In this document: positions 1-4,093 of the stretch, one piece after another
Numbering within the stretch: position 1 is the stretch's first letter
Layout: each line of letters opens with the position of its first letter
Origin: an uncultured Oscillospiraceae bacterium
GTDB lineage: Bacteria; Bacillota; Clostridia; Oscillospirales; Oscillospiraceae
Reading direction: 5' to 3'
DNA: 5,408 nt
Assembly (NCBI GenBank): GCA_947627085.1
Contig: CANQUO010000144.1
Location: 1 to 5,408 of the forward strand
Notes under the pieces: model-generated
The model's database searches: none
What the model was told of the DNA's origin: nothing
Seen by the model: the letters and a program-made list of their open reading frames with translations, nothing else
Position numbers and translations under genes: made by a program

Positions 1-64
1 TGCAAGCGGTCAGGGAAAAGGTGAGTGCCGCCGCAAGTAGGGTGGCAAGAAATCTGTTTTTCAT
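1..64 (-). CDS. Start of a fourth lipoprotein gene, 3' part outside window
   Basis: Only 21 codons are visible. They begin MKNRFLATLLAAAL and end in lipobox LTAC, with the lipidated Cys as the last complete codon (4-2). The start ATG (64-62) is preceded at 5 bases by AGGAGG (75-70), which overlaps the stop codon of paralog C. This is the same junction layout as inside the array, so the gene very likely belongs to the same operon. The signal sequence is not a close copy of those of paralogs B and C. Membership of the same protein family is likely from position but cannot be shown, because the mature protein lies outside the window. Confidence 0.82.
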   Translation of the reverse strand, partial: MKNRFLATLLAAALTFSLTAC

Positions 65-69
65 ATTTT

Positions 70-77
70 CCTCCTTA
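70..77 (-). promoter_or_regulatory. Stop codon fused to ribosome binding site (paralog C / fourth lipoprotein)
   Basis: TAAGGAGG on the minus strand: TAA (77-75) ends paralog C and AGGAGG (75-70) lies 5 bases before ATG 64. It is the same eight bases as at the A/B junction, and the last codons before it are also very similar. Confidence 0.85.
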
Positions 78-1370
78 TTGCCAGTTGTAAATCTGTTGTA
101 TCTCGCCGGTGCCGATGTTCACGCGGCAGAGGATATTGTTTTGAACCTTTTGGCTGACGCCGTTTATTTCCTCGGACATATGGCCGGCGTCAACGTTGAA
201 GTAGAGGTTATCACCGTCGCAGAAGAGGAGGGTGAAGCCGTTGATATTCCCCAGCTTTTCCATCAGGGGGTTCAGGGACAGCTCCTTTAAAAGCGTTCCC
301 TCCAAATCGTAGACGAAGACGGTGTCCCCGCCCTCGTGGAAGGAGACGCCCGCCATGAGGGTCCCGTCAAAGGGGTTTGTCATGGGGCGGTCGTTTAAAA
401 GGCACAGAAAGTTATCGGAAAAAATGGCGCTACCGTAGAGGGCCTTTTTATGGGTGTCCGCCAGCTTCACCGTCTCGCCGGTGGCGAGGTCCGAGCGCCA
501 GAAATCGCCCCCGGAGAGGTAGAAGTAGATGGTCCCATCGGCGATGTACCACTGGCTCACGAGGACGCCGGTGGTCTCCCACTCGCCCACGGTCTCTTTA
601 TCCGGCGTCTCCCAGACATTTTTCGCCTCGCCGCCGTCCAGGGGGCAGGAAAAGAGGGTGTCTTTCTGCGTGCCGTCCTCCCCAGTGACGTTGACCATAA
701 AGTAGAGGGTGTCCCCGTCGGCCCAGAGGGTATAATGGGGCTCATCGGGGTCGTAAGCCGCGTAGCCTACGTCCGGGGTTTCGGAGGCGTTGTCCCGCCC
801 CCAAATACGCCGCGCGTCCTTGAGGTCCCCGCCCAGCTTTACGGCGTACAGGTTGCCGCCGGAGACGAAATAGACCTCTCCCCGGTGACAGATGGGCCTG
901 TCGTAGGCCGCCTCTCCCAAACTCATGACTTCCCGGCGCCCCGTGCCGTTGAGCTCCTCGGAGTAGACGCGCTTGCCCGCGCCTTTCACCGTTTGGGCGT
1001 AATAGAGCCGCGCTCCGTCTGTCCAAAGGCCCATGGCGTCCACAAGGGCGTTGCAGGTGTCGGGGCCCGTGTGTCCGCAGTCGGGCTTGGCGCACAGGAC
1101 GGTGACCTTTTGGGCGGCCTTGTCCAGGTAGTAGAGCCTGAATTTGAGCCCCGGGCCCAGGTCGCAGTTAAAATAGAAGCCCTCACGGGTCTCGCAAATT
1201 CCGTCCAGGTCGCCGCTTTGGGACTGGTGCATATTTTTCTGAAAATCGTCGCTCACGTTTTGATTGGCAGGAATATTCACCTCCCTGCCGCCGCCCTTAT
1301 TGCAGGCGGCGAGGGAGAGCGTGAGAAGCGACGCGAGCAGCGCGGCAAAGAGTCGTTTTATAGTTCTCAT
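75..1370 (-). CDS. Beta-propeller-like lipoprotein, paralog C, function unknown
   Basis: A 431-residue predicted lipoprotein starting MRTIKRLFAALLAS, with lipobox LAAC and lipidated C23. It carries DFQKNMHQS (42-50), CETR with C59, an extra C69, cluster C93-x4-C98-x-H100-x5-C106, and blade-like repeats (LWTDGARLYYAQ, EVYFVSGGNLYAVKLGGD, YTLWADGDTLYFMVN from 213, SQWYIADGTIYFYLSGGDFW from 272, GGDTVFVYDLEGTLLKEL), ending ILCRVNIGTG..QIYNWQ with C415. Its ribosome site, TAAGGAAA, is weaker than those of its neighbours, so its translation may be lower; the start is still supported by the signal peptide. The gap to paralog B is 13 bases. The DNA is clearly richer in G+C than paralogs A and B (68% in 781-840, against 43% in 2281-2340 and 35% in 3601-3660, counted by hand on single lines). 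The function is unknown; a surface-exposed binding or scaffolding role is only inferred from the propeller-like repeats. Confidence 0.92.
   Translation of the reverse strand: MRTIKRLFAALLASLLTLSLAACNKGGGREVNIPANQNVSDDFQKNMHQSQSGDLDGICETREGFYFNCDLGPGLKFRLYYLDKAAQKVTVLCAKPDCGHTGPDTCNALVDAMGLWTDGARLYYAQTVKGAGKRVYSEELNGTGRREVMSLGEAAYDRPICHRGEVYFVSGGNLYAVKLGGDLKDARRIWGRDNASETPDVGYAAYDPDEPHYTLWADGDTLYFMVNVTGEDGTQKDTLFSCPLDGGEAKNVWETPDKETVGEWETTGVLVSQWYIADGTIYFYLSGGDFWRSDLATGETVKLADTHKKALYGSAIFSDNFLCLLNDRPMTNPFDGTLMAGVSFHEGGDTVFVYDLEGTLLKELSLNPLMEKLGNINGFTLLFCDGDNLYFNVDAGHMSEEINGVSQKVQNNILCRVNIGTGEIQQIYNWQ
1297..1359 (-). repeat. Near-identical signal-peptide DNA, copy 1 (paralog C)
   Basis: These 63 bases match 2618-2680 at 60 positions, with the first 41 (1297-1337) identical. 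They encode residues 4-24 or so of the signal peptide. The three differences, at 1338, 1347 and 1355, are all synonymous (Leu11, Phe8, Arg6). Confidence 0.88.
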
Positions 1371-1378
1371 GATGTTGG

Positions 1379-1386
1379 TTTCCTTA
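1379..1386 (-). promoter_or_regulatory. Stop codon plus weak ribosome binding site (paralog B / paralog C)
   Basis: TAAGGAAA on the minus strand: TAA (1386-1384) ends paralog B, and the AGGA core lies 10 bases before ATG 1370. The match is poorer and the spacing longer than at the other junctions, suggesting weaker initiation or dependence on coupling. Confidence 0.6.
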
Positions 1387-2691
1387 ATCCCAGTTATAAA
1401 TTTGCGTTATCTCGCCACTCTCAATGTTGATGCAACAGAGAATTTGATTCCACTGCGTTTGAGCGGAACCGTCTGTCCACTTTTTAGTGCTGGCATCGGC
1501 AATGAAATAGATGTCATCGCCAGAGCAAAAGGCCAAAGCACAGTGTTTAAGCGCTTCAAACTCATCATAGAGGGACTTCAAGGACAGCTCTTCGATAAAT
1601 GTACCGTCCAAACCATAGACGTAGATGGTGTCCCCGCCGGTGTGATTCAAAGTTGAGCCATAGGTTTCTATACTGTTGCTGTTTTCGGGTTCGTCGTTTA
1701 TGAGGCATAGGTAATCATCGGAGAAAATTGCGCTGCCGTAAGTCGTTTTTTCGTGAGTGGCAGCCAGCTTCACTGTCTCGCCGGTGGTGAGGTCGGTTTT
1801 CCAGAAGTCGTTGCCGGATAGGTAGAAATAGATGGTCCCATTCAAAATGTACCACTGACTGACGGATACGCCCGCGGTCTCCCACAGGCCGACGGTTTCC
1901 CCGTCCGGGGTCTGCCAAACCTGAGTGACCTCTTTGGTGTTGGTATCATAGGCGAAAAGCGTATCTTTATAGGTGCCGTTTGACTGGGGCAGGTTAACCA
2001 TGAAGTAGATTATATCCCCGTCAGCCCAAAGCGTGTAACCAAGCTCGTTGAGGTTGCCAAAATGAGTCCCGTTGTCCACAATCTCGTCGCCCCATATTTT
2101 TACCGCCTCATTTATGTCGCCGCCCAGGGGCAAGGCGTAAAGGACGCCGCTGTATGGGAAGTAGGTGACGCCCCGATGGAAGATGGGCCTCACCGTTTTG
2201 CCGGAGGTATTGCCGCCGGGGGTAAACTCCAGGTCCTGCACGGCCCGGCGCTCCGTGCCGTCAGGCTTTACGCTATAAATGCGGTTGCCGCGATTGACGT
2301 ATGTCCCGTTTTCTTCCACATAGTCACTATTATTGAAATAAAGCACCCCGTCATAAAACCAGATGCTCTGGGTGACGAAATAGGCATTGCAAGTGTTGTC
2401 GCTGTGTTCACACTCGGGTTTAGCGCAGAGTATCGTGATTTTCTTCGTGGATTTCTCTATGTAATAGACCCAAACGCCATAGGTGTCCTGAGCGTAAATT
2501 TCGTCCTCAGTCTCACAAAAATAACGGAAATCCCGTATTGTGGATTGGTGCATATTTTTTTGGAAGTCGCTACTTGCGGTTTGTGTAGAGGGAATATCCA
2601 CCTTCCCGCCGCTGTCTTTATTGCAGGCGGCGAGGGAGAGCGTGAGAAGCGACGCGAGTAGCGCGGCGAAGAGTCTTTTTGATGCTTTCAT
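1384..2691 (-). CDS. Beta-propeller-like lipoprotein, paralog B, function unknown
   Basis: A 435-residue predicted lipoprotein starting MKASKRLFAALLAS, with lipobox LAAC and lipidated C23. Visible in order: linker, DFQKNMHQS (42-50), CETE with C59, cluster C89-x4-C94-x-H96-x4-C101, blade-like repeats (IWFYDGVLYFNNS, VTYFPYSGVLYALPLGGD, YTLWADGDIIYFMVN, SQWYILNGTIYFYLSGNDFW, GGDTIYVYGLDGTFIEEL), and the C-terminal strand ILCCINIESG..QIYNWD. Over the segment 219-333 I count 79 of 115 identities with paralog C. Start ATG 2691 follows TAAGGAGG, whose TAA is the stop of paralog A; the gap is 12 bases, so co-transcription and probably translational coupling are expected. The signal-peptide DNA is almost identical to that of paralog C, more so than the rest of the gene, which suggests recent duplication or gene conversion. 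Tethering to the membrane is well supported; the ligand or partner is unknown. Confidence 0.92.
   Translation of the reverse strand: MKASKRLFAALLASLLTLSLAACNKDSGGKVDIPSTQTASSDFQKNMHQSTIRDFRYFCETEDEIYAQDTYGVWVYYIEKSTKKITILCAKPECEHSDNTCNAYFVTQSIWFYDGVLYFNNSDYVEENGTYVNRGNRIYSVKPDGTERRAVQDLEFTPGGNTSGKTVRPIFHRGVTYFPYSGVLYALPLGGDINEAVKIWGDEIVDNGTHFGNLNELGYTLWADGDIIYFMVNLPQSNGTYKDTLFAYDTNTKEVTQVWQTPDGETVGLWETAGVSVSQWYILNGTIYFYLSGNDFWKTDLTTGETVKLAATHEKTTYGSAIFSDDYLCLINDEPENSNSIETYGSTLNHTGGDTIYVYGLDGTFIEELSLKSLYDEFEALKHCALAFCSGDDIYFIADASTKKWTDGSAQTQWNQILCCINIESGEITQIYNWD
2618..2680 (-). repeat. Near-identical signal-peptide DNA, copy 2 (paralog B)
   Basis: Partner of the repeat at 1297-1359, offset by 1321 bases, which is about one gene length. 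Recombination between the copies would delete or duplicate one gene in frame. Confidence 0.88.
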
Positions 2692-2698
2692 GCGGCGT

Positions 2699-2706
2699 CC
2701 TCCTTA
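2699..2706 (-). promoter_or_regulatory. Stop codon fused to ribosome binding site (paralog A / paralog B)
   Basis: TAAGGAGG on the minus strand: TAA (2706-2704) ends paralog A and AGGAGG (2704-2699) lies 7 bases before ATG 2691 of paralog B. A ribosome terminating on A covers the start region of B, which fits translational coupling. Confidence 0.85.
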
Positions 2707-3990
2707 TTGCCAGTTGTATATCTGTGTGATCTCGCCGGTGTCGATGTTGACGGAGCAGAGGATCAGGTTGCGATAATGTGGAACCGTTCCATTTACTAAG
2801 CCGCCTTGCGTACCCGCGTCGGCGATAAAATAGATGTCGCTCCCGGTACTGAAAGCAAGCTCACAATGCTTGAGCGTATCCACCTTGCCATACAACGCCT
2901 TCAAAGACAGCTCTTTGATCAATTTTCCGTCCATGCCGTAAACATAGACGGTATCCCCGCCGGCGCGACGCGTGCCGTAAGACGCGAAGGAATCTGTGTT
3001 CTCGGGCGTGTCATTCATGATAAACAGATAGTCGTCAGTAAATATGGCGCTACCTGCGGATGGCTTTTCAGTGATGTCAGTAAGCTTTTCCGTCGTACCG
3101 TTCTCCAAATTGCTCCGCCAAAAGCCGTTGCCAGATAAGTAGAAATAGATGTATCCGTCCGTGATGTACCACTGGCTGACGGATACGCCGGTAGTCTCCC
3201 ACTTTCCTACCTCGTCGGCGGTGGGCGTCTCCCAAACCTGAGAAACCTCCTTGGTGTTGGCGTCATAGGCAAACAAGGTGTCCCTATTCGTACCGTCCGA
3301 TTGCGGCATATTGACCATAAAGTAAATGTAGTCCCTGTCGGCCCAGAGCGTATAATGCAGCTGGTTGAAAATCAGGCTGTGCGATGGGTCCGCCTCAAGC
3401 TCCTCGCCCCATATCTTTTCAGCGTCCTCGATGTCGCCGCCAAGAGGGAGGGCATAGAGAATCCCACTGTAAGTAAAATACGTAATGCCACGGTGCATGA
3501 TCGGGTCCGTGCGTTCCCGCTCTGTGTTGCCGCTGGGGACGAAATCTAAATTTTGAACGACCGCGCGGTTTGCCCCATCCGGGTCGACGGAGTAAAGCCG
3601 ATTGCCATGATCCACCCAATTTCCGTTTATTTTAATATAGTCGGAGTTGGAGAAGTATATTTTTTCGCCATAGGTCCAGAGGCACTTGGTGTAGAACCAT
3701 GCGTCGCACGTTTCGTCACAATGTTCGCAGTCGGGTTTGCCGCAGAGGATCGTCACACGTTTTGTCTCTTTTTCGAGATAGTAGGCATAAACATCGAAGT
3801 CCTGAAAATAAATCCCGTCCTCGGTCTCACAAACATAACGTAAATTATTTGTGGTGGACTGGTGCATATTCTTCTGAAAGTCCCCACTCCCGGCCTGGCC
3901 GGTGAGAGTATCCGCCTTCCCGCCGTCCTTTTGACAGGCGGAGAGGGTGAGGGTGAGTAACAAAATGGCGGAGAGTATCTTTCTTTTCAT
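2704..3990 (-). CDS. Beta-propeller-like lipoprotein, paralog A (first of tandem array), function unknown
   Basis: A 428-residue predicted lipoprotein, expected on the outer face of the cytoplasmic membrane. The signal peptide has MKRK, a hydrophobic stretch and lipobox LSAC with lipidated C19. A linker of about 17 residues is followed by DFQKNMHQS (37-45), a CETE motif (C54), and the cluster C83-x4-C88-x-H90-C91-x3-C95. The rest is repeats of the form 'dG-x-IYF ... lY-x-dl-tGe', including LWADRDYIYFMVN and SQWYITDGYIYFYLSGNGFW, which suggests about seven propeller blades; it ends in QIYNWQ. Start ATG 3990 is supported by GGAGG at 4000-3996 and by the signal peptide beginning there. It follows a hairpin and U-run with almost no room for a promoter after them. 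Unlike the other two full-length paralogs it lacks Cys in the LFIMND and LAFSTG segments. Its DNA is visibly AT-richer than that of paralog C. It resembles uncharacterised clostridial propeller-type lipoproteins (DUF5050-like, from memory, unchecked). No function can be assigned. Confidence 0.92.
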   Translation of the reverse strand: MKRKILSAILLLTLTLSACQKDGGKADTLTGQAGSGDFQKNMHQSTTNNLRYVCETEDGIYFQDFDVYAYYLEKETKRVTILCGKPDCEHCDETCDAWFYTKCLWTYGEKIYFSNSDYIKINGNWVDHGNRLYSVDPDGANRAVVQNLDFVPSGNTERERTDPIMHRGITYFTYSGILYALPLGGDIEDAEKIWGEELEADPSHSLIFNQLHYTLWADRDYIYFMVNMPQSDGTNRDTLFAYDANTKEVSQVWETPTADEVGKWETTGVSVSQWYITDGYIYFYLSGNGFWRSNLENGTTEKLTDITEKPSAGSAIFTDDYLFIMNDTPENTDSFASYGTRRAGGDTVYVYGMDGKLIKELSLKALYGKVDTLKHCELAFSTGSDIYFIADAGTQGGLVNGTVPHYRNLILCSVNIDTGEITQIYNWQ

Positions 3991-3995
3991 AACGT

Positions 3996-4000
3996 CCTCC
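3996..4000 (-). promoter_or_regulatory. Ribosome binding site of paralog A
   Basis: GGAGG lies 5 bases before ATG 3990 on the minus strand and fixes that start. It sits one base after the U-run of the hairpin, so a polymerase that stopped at the end of the U-run would leave it untranscribed. Confidence 0.85.
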
Positions 4001-4001
4001 G

Positions 4002-4039
4002 AAAAAGATAAAATCGCGCGGGCTTTTGACCCGCGCGAT
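4002..4039 (-). terminator. Intrinsic terminator-like hairpin after the GH43 gene, in the leader of the lipoprotein operon
   Basis: On the minus strand, a perfect 10-bp stem ATCGCGCGGG / CCCGCGCGAT (4039-4030 with 4022-4013) and a 7-base loop are followed at once by TTTATCTTTTT (4012-4002). The U-rich run is present only in the minus direction, so it should end the GH43 transcript. One base later comes the GGAGG of paralog A. Any promoter for the lipoprotein genes must therefore lie upstream of, or overlap, the hairpin. That makes partial read-through, attenuation or a 5'-protective hairpin possible roles. Confidence 0.82.
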
Positions 4040-4045
4040 AATCGT

Positions 4046-4072
4046 AATATATGTTTCTGTATTTTTTCTAAA
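4046..4072 (-). promoter_or_regulatory. Weak candidate promoter for the lipoprotein operon
   Basis: On the minus strand, TTTAGA (4072-4067) and TATATT (4051-4046) are separated by 15 bases in the AT-rich GH43/lipoprotein gap. The -10-like box is fair, but the -35-like box is poor and the spacing is short. If used, transcription would begin near 4039, at the base of the hairpin. AT-rich sequence gives such matches by chance, so this is tentative. Confidence 0.3.
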
Positions 4073-4075
4073 TTT

Positions 4076-4093
4076 TTATATCATTTATATCAT
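4076..4093. repeat. 9-bp tandem direct repeat at the GH43 stop codon
   Basis: TTATATCAT occurs twice in direct succession (4076-4084 and 4085-4093). The GH43 stop codon lies inside the second unit. Gain or loss of a unit would not change the protein, so this is most simply explained by slippage in AT-rich DNA. Confidence 0.7.

Noticed and set aside
1053..1094. Heme c attachment site in the Cys cluster
   Set aside because: Heme c needs CxxCH; the motif here is C-x4-C-x-H, which does not fit.
450..1430. Long plus-strand open frame of 326 codons opposite paralog C
   Set aside because: It is a shadow of a GC-rich coding gene. It has no ribosome site, its translation shows no recognisable family, and the minus-strand gene has a signal peptide, paralogs and operon spacing.
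2062..2661. Plus-strand open frame of 199 codons opposite paralog B
   Set aside because: Antisense shadow of a conserved paralog; no start signals of its own.
4013..4039. Bidirectional terminator
   Set aside because: On the plus strand the stem is followed by ATAATCGTAATATATG without a U-run, and there is no plus-strand gene to terminate.
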